Assembly: GCF_900129025.1 (NCBI RefSeq)
Contig: NZ_FQUM01000010.1
Location: 58,317 to 122,316, forward strand
Direction of reading: 5' to 3'
DNA length: 64,000 bases
Source: Mariniphaga anaerophila
Lineage (GTDB): Bacteria; Bacteroidota; Bacteroidia; Bacteroidales; Prolixibacteraceae
Every line of letters starts with the position of its first letter. Position 1 is the stretch's first letter. This document shows, piece after piece, positions 1 to 9,493 of the stretch. The translations under genes were made by a program, and so were the position numbers. Under the pieces are notes generated by a model, which worked only from the letters and a program-made list of their open reading frames with translations, was not told the DNA's origin and did not search any database.

Positions 1-129
1 CGAAGAGTTTGAAGAGCTGCTGGTGTCCATCAGGTAAATGCTATTCTTCACAAAATAGGACGCGCTTATTATGCCATTTGCCGAAAATGCCATTATGATA
101 AAAATAGTGGCCTTATAAAGCGACCTCAT
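1..129 (-). CDS. Partial membrane-anchored protein, N-terminus only
   Basis: The minus strand is open from an ATG at 129 to the window edge, giving 43 residues. They begin MRSLYK and continue with a hydrophobic stretch of about 18 residues (TIFIIMAFSANGII), which looks like a signal anchor or first transmembrane helix, followed by a Ser-rich segment. The gene is divergent from the SusC gene at 350. In Bacteroidota PULs that position often holds a sensor or regulator, so a membrane-bound sensor is a reasonable guess, but nothing in the 43 residues proves a family. A competing plus-strand reading of 2-37 is too short to weigh. Confidence 0.5.
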   Translation of the reverse strand, partial: MRSLYKATIFIIMAFSANGIISASYFVKNSIYLMDTSSSSNSS

Positions 130-275
130 TATTGTTGATTTTTATCCCCTTTGATTCCACTTTTTGTTGATGTTTGTTTTGTGTTAACATTAACTGTGTT
201 AATTAGTTAGATAGTTTGAGTGTTTCCCCTTTTCCACTTAATTTTTCCACTGTAAATAGCTGCAGCCTGTTTAAT

Positions 276-283
276 TAACTTTG
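276..283 (+). promoter_or_regulatory. Candidate -7 box for PUL 1
   Basis: TAACTTTG matches the Bacteroidota -7 consensus TAnnTTTG exactly. It lies in the 220-base divergent spacer 130-349, about 65 bases before the SusC start. No clear TTTG -33 box sits at the usual spacing, only a T-run at 242-246. The rest of the spacer shows no other feature I can support. Confidence 0.45.
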
Positions 284-349
284 TAATGCACAAAAAAACG
301 CAGGAATTAATTTCAACAATAGAACTGAGAATAACTAAATATTTTATCT

Positions 350-3322
350 ATGGGAACTAATTTTTTTAAAACGAAAATTCCTCTCTTTTATGCGTTGTTT
401 TTTATCGGCTTTAGCCTGTCGGTAACTGCACAGAATGCAATAAATGTAAGAGGTGTGGTAAGTGATGTTTCGGGAGAATCGTTACCGGGAGTGAATATCG
501 TGGTTAAAGGAACATTCCAGGGAGTGGTTTCAGACATTAACGGAAATTACCAGATCAATGTGCCCGGCAGCGATGCCGTTTTGGTGTTTTCATATATTGG
601 ATACACTACAACAGAAGTAGCCGTGGGTAACCTCCATGAAATAAATGTCACACTGGAGGAAGACAAGAAAGAGCTTGAAGAAATTGTAGTTATTGGTTAC
701 GGTACGGTAGCCAAAAAAGACGTAACTACAGCCGTTTCAACCGTTTCTGTAAAAGATATGGATGAGCGTCCGATTGTTTCGGCTGCACAGGCCATTCAGG
801 GCAAGGCAGCCGGTGTTAATGTTTATCAGCCCAGCGGCGCTCCCGGCGGGGATATGGTAATTCGGGTTCGTGGAACTACTTCATTCAACGGAAGTAATGA
901 GCCGTTGTATGTAGTCGACGGGATTCCTGTTGATAACTTGGGGTTCTTATCGCCAATGGATATTGCCAATATTCAGATTCTGAAAGATGCATCTTCTGCA
1001 GCTATTTATGGTTCGCGTGCAGCAAATGGTGTAGTGCTTATTACCACCAAGCAAGCCAGTGGCGGAGCAAAAGTTAGTGCAAATATGCAGTTCGGGGTTA
1101 ATCGGGTAGCCAACCAAATTAAGTCGTTGAACGCTGCTCAGTACAAAGAGTTGATTGATGAATTGCGCCCCGGTTCTATTCCTGAAGGAACTACCGACCG
1201 CACCGATTGGTTTAACGAAGTGTACGGCACCGGAATTACCCAGAATTACCAATTGCAGGTGTCTGACGGCAATGACAGGACACGTTATTTTGTGTCGGGC
1301 GGCTACCTCGACGAAAAAGGTGTGTTGAATTCGGCGTTTTTCCGTCGTTATAATTTCCGTAGCAATGTGGATAGCCAGGTGCGTAAATGGCTTCATTTTG
1401 GGTTGAACGTGTCGTACTCCGATAATACAAGTAATAGTGTTACTACGGGGCAGGGGTCTAATCGTGGCGGAGTGGTTCTGGCAGTAGTAAATCTTCCTAC
1501 TGCTGCTACCATCAAAAATAATGAAGGATTGTACAACCGCCTTTTTTTCGGGCAAAACATTACCAATCCGGTTGAATCGATTGAAAATGGCAAGAACAAT
1601 CAGAATAACGAAAATCGCCTGATTGCTTCCGGAAGTTCAACGATTACTTTTTTTCCGGAATTGAATTTGAAATCTACTTTTGCAATTGACAGGCGCAACG
1701 GGAAAGTAACTGGTTTTACTCCGCCTGTGCATGGCACCGACCGCGACGACTGGGGAAATGCCTGGGACACTCGCAGCATGAATACACTGTTGGTGTTTGA
1801 TAATGTGCTGACCTACAAGAAAACTTTTGCAGAGAAACATAATTTCGAAGCGATGGCCGGTTCATCCTGGACTGACTCCAAATGGTCGCAGAGTTATATA
1901 AACGGTTCTCATTACAGAGATGAGTTTATTCAGACATTAAATGCCGCAAATAAAATTGCCTGGAACAACACCGGGTCAGGCGCTTCAGAGTGGGGAATCA
2001 TGTCTGTGTTTGGTCGGTTATCATACAATTTCGAAAGCAAATATTTGTTCACATTTAACATTCGTGAAGACGGCTCTTCTAAATTGCATCCCAATCATCG
2101 CTGGGGAGTATTTCCTTCTTTTTCTGCCGCATGGCGTATGTCGTCAGAAGAGTTTATGCAGGGATTAACCTGGATTGACGATTTAAAAATCAGAGGTGGC
2201 TGGGGCCAAACCGGTAACCAGTCGGGAGTTGGCGACTATGCCTACCTGCAACGTTATAATATTACAAGGCAGGCATGGTTCGAATCGGGGAAAGAAGATG
2301 CCCTGCCGCTTATTACACCCGCAAACCTTCGTACCGCAGACCTCACTTGGGAAACCACTACTCAGGTGAATCTCGGAACCGATGCAACGCTTTTAGGAGA
2401 CAGGTTGACGCTTGCAATGGATTTTTATTCGAAGCATACAAAGGATATGTTAATGTATGTTTCGTTGCCTGCAGGTGCAGCCGCTGCCACTGACATTGTG
2501 AGGAACGAGGGTGAGATGATGAATCGCGGTTTTGAATTTGCTGCCAGCTCACGCAATTATACCGGCGCTTTTAGCTGGAATACAGATTTCAATATTTCAT
2601 TCAATAAAAATGAATTGAAAAGCCTTGAGTTGCAGCAAATCTATTACGACGCTGAAACTACCGATGCTTTCCACGGAACGCGTATTGTAAGAAATCAGCC
2701 GGGGCGCCCGCTGGGAGGATTTTACGGCTACATTAGCGATGGCGTAGATCCTGAAACTGGAGAACTGATGTATCGGGATATCAATGAAGATGGAAAAATT
2801 ACCGCTTCCGACAAAACATATATTGGTGACCCGAACCCTGTTTTTACCTACGGTTTAACCAATTCTTTTTCGTATAAAGGTTTTAATTTGAATGTGTTCA
2901 TTCAGGGATCAGTAGGAAACGATATTTTTAATGCATCCAAAGGCGATACTCAGGGAATGTACGACCTCAAGAATCAATCAACCGAAGTGTTGAGGCGTTG
3001 GCGCACCCCCGGACAAATTACCGATGTGCCAAAAGCCGGTTTTAACTTGCAGCCTTCAAGTTACTTTGTCGAAGACGGCAGTTACCTCCGTGTAAAAGAT
3101 GTTACTTTCTCGTATAATTTTCAGGGAGATGTTCTCAAACGAATGGGCGTTACCCGCTTGCAACCATATGTAACGGCTAGTAATCTGCTAACTCTTACTA
3201 AATACAGCGGAATGGATCCGGAAGTAAACCAGTGGGGAAACAGTGGTGCTGTACAAGGTATCGACTGGGGAACTTATCCGCATAGTAAAGCTTTTGTTTT
3301 TGGAGTGAATGTTGAATTTTAA
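350..3322 (+). CDS. SusC/RagA-type TonB-dependent outer-membrane receptor
   Basis: This 990-residue protein imports oligosaccharides across the outer membrane with its SusD partner, powered by TonB. A signal peptide covers about residues 1-27. Next come a carboxypeptidase-D regulatory-like domain (about 30-110, with SLPGVNIVVKGT and YIGYTT), the EIVVIGYG motif that starts the plug, and a plug domain ending near the SRAANGVVLITTK motif (about residue 225). The C-terminal three quarters is beta-barrel with typical SusC motifs such as ESKYLFTFNIREDGSS. There is no STN domain, so an anti-sigma relay is unlikely to control this PUL, unlike PUL 2. It is the first gene of a five-gene run with short gaps. 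Confidence 0.95.
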   Translation: MGTNFFKTKIPLFYALFFIGFSLSVTAQNAINVRGVVSDVSGESLPGVNIVVKGTFQGVVSDINGNYQINVPGSDAVLVFSYIGYTTTEVAVGNLHEINVTLEEDKKELEEIVVIGYGTVAKKDVTTAVSTVSVKDMDERPIVSAAQAIQGKAAGVNVYQPSGAPGGDMVIRVRGTTSFNGSNEPLYVVDGIPVDNLGFLSPMDIANIQILKDASSAAIYGSRAANGVVLITTKQASGGAKVSANMQFGVNRVANQIKSLNAAQYKELIDELRPGSIPEGTTDRTDWFNEVYGTGITQNYQLQVSDGNDRTRYFVSGGYLDEKGVLNSAFFRRYNFRSNVDSQVRKWLHFGLNVSYSDNTSNSVTTGQGSNRGGVVLAVVNLPTAATIKNNEGLYNRLFFGQNITNPVESIENGKNNQNNENRLIASGSSTITFFPELNLKSTFAIDRRNGKVTGFTPPVHGTDRDDWGNAWDTRSMNTLLVFDNVLTYKKTFAEKHNFEAMAGSSWTDSKWSQSYINGSHYRDEFIQTLNAANKIAWNNTGSGASEWGIMSVFGRLSYNFESKYLFTFNIREDGSSKLHPNHRWGVFPSFSAAWRMSSEEFMQGLTWIDDLKIRGGWGQTGNQSGVGDYAYLQRYNITRQAWFESGKEDALPLITPANLRTADLTWETTTQVNLGTDATLLGDRLTLAMDFYSKHTKDMLMYVSLPAGAAAATDIVRNEGEMMNRGFEFAASSRNYTGAFSWNTDFNISFNKNELKSLELQQIYYDAETTDAFHGTRIVRNQPGRPLGGFYGYISDGVDPETGELMYRDINEDGKITASDKTYIGDPNPVFTYGLTNSFSYKGFNLNVFIQGSVGNDIFNASKGDTQGMYDLKNQSTEVLRRWRTPGQITDVPKAGFNLQPSSYFVEDGSYLRVKDVTFSYNFQGDVLKRMGVTRLQPYVTASNLLTLTKYSGMDPEVNQWGNSGAVQGIDWGTYPHSKAFVFGVNVEF

Positions 3323-3334
3323 TGAGGTAAACAA

Positions 3335-4873
3335 ATGAAAACGAAATATATATTATCTATTTTTTCTGTCCTCGTATTTGCTGCTTGTTCGCTCGATTAT
3401 GATCCGGTAGATACCTTTTCTGATGTGACTGAAGGAGCGAGCGAAGACAGTGTGCAGGTGGTATTTAAAGACAAAGCCGCAGTTTTGTCGCACAGGCAAA
3501 CGTTGCTAAATCTGTATAAAAACGGACAGGAACACTGGTATCTGGATATGTTGCTGCTGGCAGAGTCGCATTCGGATAATGCATACGCAGGAGCACCAAA
3601 TGCAGAAACTACACCGTTTGAAGTGAATTCCATCGAGGGGTCGAACACCAACCTGAAGCGTGATTGGAACGGGCACATGGGAAATGTTGCCCAGGCAAAC
3701 CGGTTGATTAATTTCATTGACGATGTAAAAGACCCTGCGCTTTCTGAAGCAGAGAGAAATCAGTATAAAGCCGAAGCTAAAATTCTTCGCGGCATGATTT
3801 ATTTCGATATGGTGAGAATATGGGGAAATGTTCCTCTGGTAACAACAACCGCGGGAGACATCACCTCCGAAACCATTACTGAAGTTTATCCGGCCTACTT
3901 CCCACCACAAACCGATGAGCTGACCATTTACCAGCAGATTGAAACAGATCTATTGGATGGATTGCAGTACGCTCCGGAAAACGATCAGGGAGATAAAACT
4001 CAACTTTCAAAATCGGTAGCGCGCGCGTTACTGGCAAAAGTTTATGCCGAAAAACCATTGCGCGATTACGACAAAGTAATTAAATATGCCGATGAACTTG
4101 CCGCTGACGGTTTCGATTTGGTTGATAATTTTGGCGATTTGTTTGACGTGGTGCTTACAGATCCTAATCTTCCTCCATCGCAGGAAAACAAAGCGATAGA
4201 AGCCAAAGCACGCAATACAAAGGAAACCATCTACGAAGCGCAATTCTTCCCGGGAAATACCAACTGGGTAACCTGGATGTATGGCCGCCCCTTGAATGAC
4301 TGGACTTTTTATTTCACCTGGTTGAAATGGATTACTCCGTCGCGCGACCTGATCAAAGCTTTCAACAGCGAACAGGGCGATAAACGTTACGAACAAACTG
4401 TGGTTTTCTACGAATGCGACTGGAATGTTTATTATCCGGCCACAAATTATCCGTTTATGTATAAATGCCGCAGTGCATACAACAGTATTATAAAACTGCG
4501 CTATGCCGACATTCTTTTGCTTAAAGCGGAAGCATTAATCAGTAAAGGTAATTATGCCGGGGCAGCAGAAATAATTAACCAAACGCGTCGTCGAGCCGGA
4601 TTATACAATTTGGCAGCATCAGCATCGGCAAGTAAAGAAGCCATAACGGAAGCTTATCTGAAAGAACGTCGTTTGGAACTGGCAATGGAAGGCCAGCGTT
4701 GGTTCGACCTGGTACGCCTCGATAAAGTAGAGGAAGTGATGAATGCTGTATTTGACAAGGATGAAGGACGCCCTGCACGGGTTTATCCATATACAAATTT
4801 GTCGTACATATTGCCGATTCCGCAGGATGTTATGGATCAAAATCCAAATCTGGTTCAAAATCCCGGCTATTAG
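3335..4873 (+). CDS. SusD/RagB-type surface glycan-binding lipoprotein
   Basis: This 512-residue lipoprotein caps the SusC barrel and captures glycans at the cell surface. The N-terminus is a type II signal peptide with lipobox FAAC (Cys18). The RagB/SusD helical scaffold shows as the MIYFDMVRIWGNVPLV segment (near 150) and the C-terminal signature RRLELAMEGQRWFDLVR. The last residues, NPNLVQNPGY, are typical of the family's end. It starts 12 bases after the SusC stop, so the two are almost certainly co-transcribed and form the SusCD pair that defines PUL 1. Confidence 0.95.
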   Translation: MKTKYILSIFSVLVFAACSLDYDPVDTFSDVTEGASEDSVQVVFKDKAAVLSHRQTLLNLYKNGQEHWYLDMLLLAESHSDNAYAGAPNAETTPFEVNSIEGSNTNLKRDWNGHMGNVAQANRLINFIDDVKDPALSEAERNQYKAEAKILRGMIYFDMVRIWGNVPLVTTTAGDITSETITEVYPAYFPPQTDELTIYQQIETDLLDGLQYAPENDQGDKTQLSKSVARALLAKVYAEKPLRDYDKVIKYADELAADGFDLVDNFGDLFDVVLTDPNLPPSQENKAIEAKARNTKETIYEAQFFPGNTNWVTWMYGRPLNDWTFYFTWLKWITPSRDLIKAFNSEQGDKRYEQTVVFYECDWNVYYPATNYPFMYKCRSAYNSIIKLRYADILLLKAEALISKGNYAGAAEIINQTRRRAGLYNLAASASASKEAITEAYLKERRLELAMEGQRWFDLVRLDKVEEVMNAVFDKDEGRPARVYPYTNLSYILPIPQDVMDQNPNLVQNPGY

Positions 4874-4908
4874 TTTTTGTGTAGTAAAGAATTATTAAAG
4901 AGATAAAA

Positions 4909-6306
4909 ATGAATTCGATATATAAACTTATTATGATGGTTGGGGCAATCGCACTTTTGTTCGCATCGTGCGAAGATGAGTTCGGACCCCGAAAGGAGTC
5001 GATTCCGGTTGTCGAGTCGGCAACTGTTACTCCCGCAAATTTTACGTTTGGCGATTCCATAACGCTAACTGCAAAAGTTACCGACCCTGCTACCATGCTC
5101 AGTTCAATGAACTACACTGTTGTTTCTGAAGGACGTGTTATTGCTTCGGGTGAAATTCCGCTAATTGGAGATGACTACGACGTGAAACACGCAATTTTTG
5201 TTCCGTTGCTGGAGAATCAGGCAGATAATGCAGACGTTCAGGTTAATCTTGTTGCCCGGAATGTGCTGAAAGGTTCTGTCTCCCATGAAATTATAGCGTT
5301 GACGGGAACTCGCCCTGTTTACAGCCAGCTTTACCTGGTTGCTGACGATGGAACCGTCGCTGTTCTGAAACCTCAGTCGGCAGAAAAGGATAAGTTTGAA
5401 GGAACAGACCTCACGTTGGAAACCTCTTTGCAATTTAAAATTGCTGAAAAGCTGACCACTGATAATTCTATCGATTACGGTGGTGCCGTGTTTGGAAATG
5501 TTAATGGCAAAATTGCCATGATAGATGAAAAAGGTGAGTCGGCATTTGTTTATACTGCCGATGCTGATTATACAAAAACGTTTTCTTTCGATAATTTCGT
5601 TTTAAGCGTGGCAACAGCGGGCGGCACACTGGGACCTGATGATTTTGCATTAAGCGCATTTGGAAGCCAGGATTTCAATAACGAAACGTTCCGCACCAAT
5701 AAACGTGAACTGGAAAAGGGTAAAACCTATTCGTTGTTTGGGAAACTCGCTGATGCGGCGAATATTTATAATCCTGATTTTTTTGAACGCACAGCAGTAA
5801 ACAAGGTGAAATTTCTTGGCGAAACCGGAGAGTACACCATCTACTACAATCCTGTTCGTAAGAATATAATAGTGGGTGTTGATAATCCTTCGTATCCAGA
5901 TTACCTGCTGGCATGCGGCTGGGGATTGGGATATCCTACAAATGTAACTTCGGCAGAAATTGCCGCCGTGTATCCGGGGCACCAGCGAACCCACACTGAT
6001 TGGGGATTCGGACATATAATGAACTACGTTTTGCTGCGTAAAATTGATGACGGCATTTTCCAGGGAACATTTTACACTCCGGGAGACAACGACCATTATG
6101 CAGGCTTCAAACCGTTTGAAAATACAGGTTGGGCCAATGAAAAAAAGGCCGGTGAGTTTACTTTTACAGGAGAACAAATAATTAAGGGCGATAACAACTG
6201 GGAAATTCCCAACGGAGAAAACGATCCGGTGGTGGAATCAACCAACTATAGGTTTACCGTTAATTTGAACGAGAAAACAGTAAATATTGAAAAGATAACG
6301 CTATAG
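4909..6306 (+). CDS. SusE/SusF-like surface glycan-binding lipoprotein
   Basis: This 465-residue lipoprotein has a lipobox around LLFASC (Cys21). The first about 110 residues look like an Ig-like/SusE N-terminal domain (SATVTPANFTFGDSITLTAKV). The C-terminal half has repeated beta-rich segments ending in a NYRFTVNLNEKTVNI type pattern seen in SusE/SusF starch-binding domains. Placed directly after SusD and before the glycosidase, it is likely an extra surface binding protein. The exact DUF family could not be fixed by eye and the ligand is inferred from the neighbouring GH30 gene. Confidence 0.75.
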   Translation: MNSIYKLIMMVGAIALLFASCEDEFGPRKESIPVVESATVTPANFTFGDSITLTAKVTDPATMLSSMNYTVVSEGRVIASGEIPLIGDDYDVKHAIFVPLLENQADNADVQVNLVARNVLKGSVSHEIIALTGTRPVYSQLYLVADDGTVAVLKPQSAEKDKFEGTDLTLETSLQFKIAEKLTTDNSIDYGGAVFGNVNGKIAMIDEKGESAFVYTADADYTKTFSFDNFVLSVATAGGTLGPDDFALSAFGSQDFNNETFRTNKRELEKGKTYSLFGKLADAANIYNPDFFERTAVNKVKFLGETGEYTIYYNPVRKNIIVGVDNPSYPDYLLACGWGLGYPTNVTSAEIAAVYPGHQRTHTDWGFGHIMNYVLLRKIDDGIFQGTFYTPGDNDHYAGFKPFENTGWANEKKAGEFTFTGEQIIKGDNNWEIPNGENDPVVESTNYRFTVNLNEKTVNIEKITL

Positions 6307-6310
6307 AAAA

Positions 6311-7807
6311 ATGAAGATATTATTTCATCTAAAATTTGTTTTGTTGCTGACGGTGCTTTTTAGCTTCTGTTCTTGCCGCGAAGTAAATAAAGAGAACAAC
6401 GGTGGGGAGGAACCCGTAGCGCCTGAGGCCGGAGATGTGACGATTTACATCACTACAAATACCCGATCGCAGGATTTTAAAAAGCAGGCGACCAGTTTCA
6501 GTTCGAAAAGTAATATGTCGCCCACTACAATAAAACTTGACCCTGCTAAGCGTTATCAGACAATGGACGGCTTTGGAGCAGCTGTAACAGGTTCTACGTG
6601 CTACAACCTGATGCAAATGACAACTGAGAACCGCGATAAATTTTTGAAGGAGACTTTTTCTCCCACGGAAGGAATGGGGCAGAGTTATATTCGGATAGCT
6701 ATCGGCTGTTCAGATTTTTCGTTGAGCGAATATACCTGTTGCGATACTCCCGGAATTGAAAATTTTGCTCTTACTTCGGAAGAAACAGAGTACGTAATTC
6801 CAATTCTAAAGGAAATTTTGACTATTAACCCCGATGTAAAAATAATGGGTTCTCCGTGGACTTCTCCCCGGTGGATGAAGGTGAATAATCTTACTGATTT
6901 GCAGCCGTTCAATTCGTGGACAAGCGGGCAGCTAAATCCGGCCTATTATGCCGATTATGCTTCTTATTTCGTGAAGTGGATTCAGGTTTTTGAGCAGCAG
7001 GGGATAAAAATTTATTCTGTTACTCCACAGAATGAACCATTGAACAGAGGTAATTCAGCGTCCCTTTTTATGGGATGGCAGGAGCAACTCGAATTTGTGA
7101 AAAACCACTTGGTTCCCCAGTTCAAAGAAGCTTCGCTGAGTACCAAAATTTATCTGTTCGACCATAATTTTAACTACGACAATATGGCTGACCAGAATGA
7201 TTATCCGGTAAAAATTTACGATGCCGGAATTGATGCCAATGTTGTTGCCGGAGCAGCTTATCACAACTACGGTGGAAATAAATCGGAGCTTCTTGATATT
7301 CATGAAAAACACCCTGAAAGAGAACTGGTTTTTACTGAAACTTCTATCGGGACGTGGAATGACGGTCGGAATCTTGAAGTTCGTTTAATTGATGACATGA
7401 GAGAAGTAGCGCTGGGAACTGTAAACAACTGGTGCAAAGGTGTAATTGTCTGGAATTTGATGCTCGATAGTGATCGTGGCCCCAACCGCGAGGGTGGATG
7501 CCAGACTTGCTACGGCGCAGTTGACATTGATCGTAACAGTTATACCAATATTACGCGCAATTCGCACTATTACATTATCGGTCATCTTTCATCAGTAGTG
7601 AAACCGGGTGCAGTGCGTATCGGTACTTCAGGGTTTTCAGATGCTGGGTTTTATTTTTCAGCTTTTGAAAATACCGACGGAACCTACGCCGTGGTGTTGC
7701 TAAACAGCAATTCTGCCGCCAAATTAATTACCCTCGACGACGGTACAAATCATTTCAGCTACGAGGTGCCTGCAAAGTCTGTGATATCTTATCGATGGAA
7801 AAAATAA
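6311..7807 (+). CDS. GH30 glycoside hydrolase, probable beta-1,6-glucanase type
   Basis: This 498-residue lipoprotein or secreted enzyme has Cys20/Cys22 in the signal region. It carries the GH30 hallmarks: DGFGAAVTGSTCYNL (about 86-100), SPWTSPRWMK (181-190), acid/base Glu242 in VTPQNEP and nucleophile Glu343 in FTETSIG, followed by a C-terminal beta-sandwich. GH30 members cleave beta-1,6-glucan, glucosylceramide or xylan. The set SusC, SusD, SGBP, GH30, SGBP is like the Bacteroides thetaiotaomicron fungal beta-1,6-glucan PUL, so endo-beta-1,6-glucanase (subfamily 3) is my best guess. It lies 4 bases after the preceding gene and 12 before the next. No GH3 beta-glucosidase is present in the window. 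Confidence 0.9.
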   Translation: MKILFHLKFVLLLTVLFSFCSCREVNKENNGGEEPVAPEAGDVTIYITTNTRSQDFKKQATSFSSKSNMSPTTIKLDPAKRYQTMDGFGAAVTGSTCYNLMQMTTENRDKFLKETFSPTEGMGQSYIRIAIGCSDFSLSEYTCCDTPGIENFALTSEETEYVIPILKEILTINPDVKIMGSPWTSPRWMKVNNLTDLQPFNSWTSGQLNPAYYADYASYFVKWIQVFEQQGIKIYSVTPQNEPLNRGNSASLFMGWQEQLEFVKNHLVPQFKEASLSTKIYLFDHNFNYDNMADQNDYPVKIYDAGIDANVVAGAAYHNYGGNKSELLDIHEKHPERELVFTETSIGTWNDGRNLEVRLIDDMREVALGTVNNWCKGVIVWNLMLDSDRGPNREGGCQTCYGAVDIDRNSYTNITRNSHYYIIGHLSSVVKPGAVRIGTSGFSDAGFYFSAFENTDGTYAVVLLNSNSAAKLITLDDGTNHFSYEVPAKSVISYRWKK

Positions 7808-7819
7808 AAATCTAACGCA

Positions 7820-9154
7820 ATGAAGAACTTAAAATATTTGATACTAAGTATAATCGGGTTTATCGCTTTTTCGTGTTCCGACGAAGTGAGCGAAATTCCC
7901 CAGGCGGGAAATCCTGTTCTGGAAATGGAAAACCAGTTCTCCGATGTGCATTTTGGAGATGTGCTTTCGTTTACTGCCACTGTTAGCGACGACTTATCGC
8001 TTTCAACACTAACGGCTATTCTTTATTTCGGCGAAGAAGAGGTGAAACGAACCACCATTCGTACCAAAGAAAATGGCGAGTATTCAGGAACCATTTCAGT
8101 GCCGTTTTATAAAGACATTCCTGATGGAACAGCAACGCTTGAATTCGTATTGTTGAATACCACCATGAAAAGTGTGAAGAAAACATTTGATGTGCCAATT
8201 ACCCGTGCACAGTATCCGTATCTGATTTTGGTTACCGAAAACGGATCGTATCCGATGTTGCCTTTCGGCGAACCGAATGAATATGCAGCAACAGAAGCAT
8301 TCCCGTCGACCGATTTGCCAGCCTACATTAAAACACCGGTTGTCGACGAAAAAGGTACTGAAATTGTTTTCGGCTGGGAAGCCGGAGAAATAACACAAGG
8401 TGTTTCCGGTAATATTCCGTTTGTTAGCCCGGTTGGCGGAACTTTTTCTGTAACGTTTAATACTAAAACCTACGAGGCTGCACCGTTCTTCGAAATTCTG
8501 TTTAACGGGCAGAAAATGAATATGGTTGACAAGGAAAATTTTGAGCTTGATGTTGACCTGACTCAGAAACAGGAAATAAAAATTGAAGGACTGGATGATA
8601 TTGCCGACTGGTGGATTGATGCCGACTATTTTACGGAAAAAGAAACAGGCCTTTACGAATTTGTTCCGATAACCGGAAAATATCGGATTTCGGCCAATCT
8701 GAAACTGAAATATTTCAGGGTTGAAGTTCTGGATGGCAACTCAACGGCAGTGTTAAATGAAGATGGAACAGGGGCTGTCTGGATAATTGGCGACAATCTT
8801 GGCAAACCATCATTAACAGATAATTATTTAGGTTGGAACACCGACAAAGCGTTGTGTATGTCGCCGGTTGGTGATAAAAAGTACCAACTGACTGTAGTGG
8901 GAGGCGAAACCATTAGCACCGATGCAATTAATTTTAAATTTTTCCACCAGAAAGGTTGGGGCGGTGAGTTTGGAAGTGATGCCATTACCACAGAAAGCGA
9001 TATTGTTTTTATTGGGGATGGTGACAACGGACGCGACAGTGGAAACCTTGGGCTGGTTCCTGACGTGACACTAGAAACCGGAGCTACTTATGTATTTACG
9101 GTTGATGTTTCTGCCGGCAACAAAAAAGCAGTGCTCACAGTAGTGAAGAAATAA
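7820..9154 (+). CDS. Second surface glycan-binding lipoprotein (SusF-like)
   Basis: This 444-residue lipoprotein has lipobox FIAFSC (Cys19). The N-terminal about 120 residues (VLEMENQFSDVHFGDVLSFT) again form an Ig-like SusE/F N-domain. The C-terminus, with VWIIGDNLGKPS and NFKFFHQKGWGGEFG, resembles SusF-type carbohydrate-binding modules. As the last gene of PUL 1 before a strong terminator, it probably binds the same glycan as the SusD and GH30 proteins. Binding specificity is inferred from position only. Confidence 0.7.
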   Translation: MKNLKYLILSIIGFIAFSCSDEVSEIPQAGNPVLEMENQFSDVHFGDVLSFTATVSDDLSLSTLTAILYFGEEEVKRTTIRTKENGEYSGTISVPFYKDIPDGTATLEFVLLNTTMKSVKKTFDVPITRAQYPYLILVTENGSYPMLPFGEPNEYAATEAFPSTDLPAYIKTPVVDEKGTEIVFGWEAGEITQGVSGNIPFVSPVGGTFSVTFNTKTYEAAPFFEILFNGQKMNMVDKENFELDVDLTQKQEIKIEGLDDIADWWIDADYFTEKETGLYEFVPITGKYRISANLKLKYFRVEVLDGNSTAVLNEDGTGAVWIIGDNLGKPSLTDNYLGWNTDKALCMSPVGDKKYQLTVVGGETISTDAINFKFFHQKGWGGEFGSDAITTESDIVFIGDGDNGRDSGNLGLVPDVTLETGATYVFTVDVSAGNKKAVLTVVKK

Positions 9155-9171
9155 CAAAGAAGATAGCAGAT

Positions 9172-9214
9172 AAAAAAGGTTATGCGCCGTTTAACGAATT
9201 GCATAACCTTTTTT
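9172..9214 (+). terminator. Rho-independent terminator of PUL 1
   Basis: A perfect 14-base inverted repeat pairs 9172-9185 (AAAAAAGGTTATGC) with 9201-9214, with a 15-base loop and a T-run. It lies 17 bases after the stop of the last PUL 1 gene. The remainder of the 339-base spacer to 9493 is AT-rich and shows nothing else I can support. Confidence 0.9.
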
Positions 9215-9493
9215 CTTGTCTTTTCGTTAGCTTTTATGTACCCGCTTTTTTATTGAAAAACTGAGGTTACTTTTTAAAAGACTATCGCAAAAAAAACAGC
9301 TACTGAAACTTTAGAATGCATTTATATTTCCCATCAACAATTGATTTCACAAATACAACTCCCATCAAAAAATGAACACGGTTAATCCGAGGCAGATTAT
9401 TAAATAATAATCAGCGAAGTGAAGTTTATTTCGAAAGTATTTAGTATTTAGCGTAATAAATTCATTATTTGCAAAAGTTTAGTTAAAAGAAAA

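Noticed and set aside
2..37. Plus-strand C-terminal tail EEFEELLVSIR ending at 35-37
   Set aside because: Only 11 codons are visible, and the minus strand offers a better gene start with a hydrophobic anchor over the same bases.
947..1555. 202-codon minus-strand frame inside the SusC gene
   Set aside because: It lies entirely within a well-supported SusC frame on the other strand and its protein has no recognisable family; the same holds for the other long antisense frames in this window.
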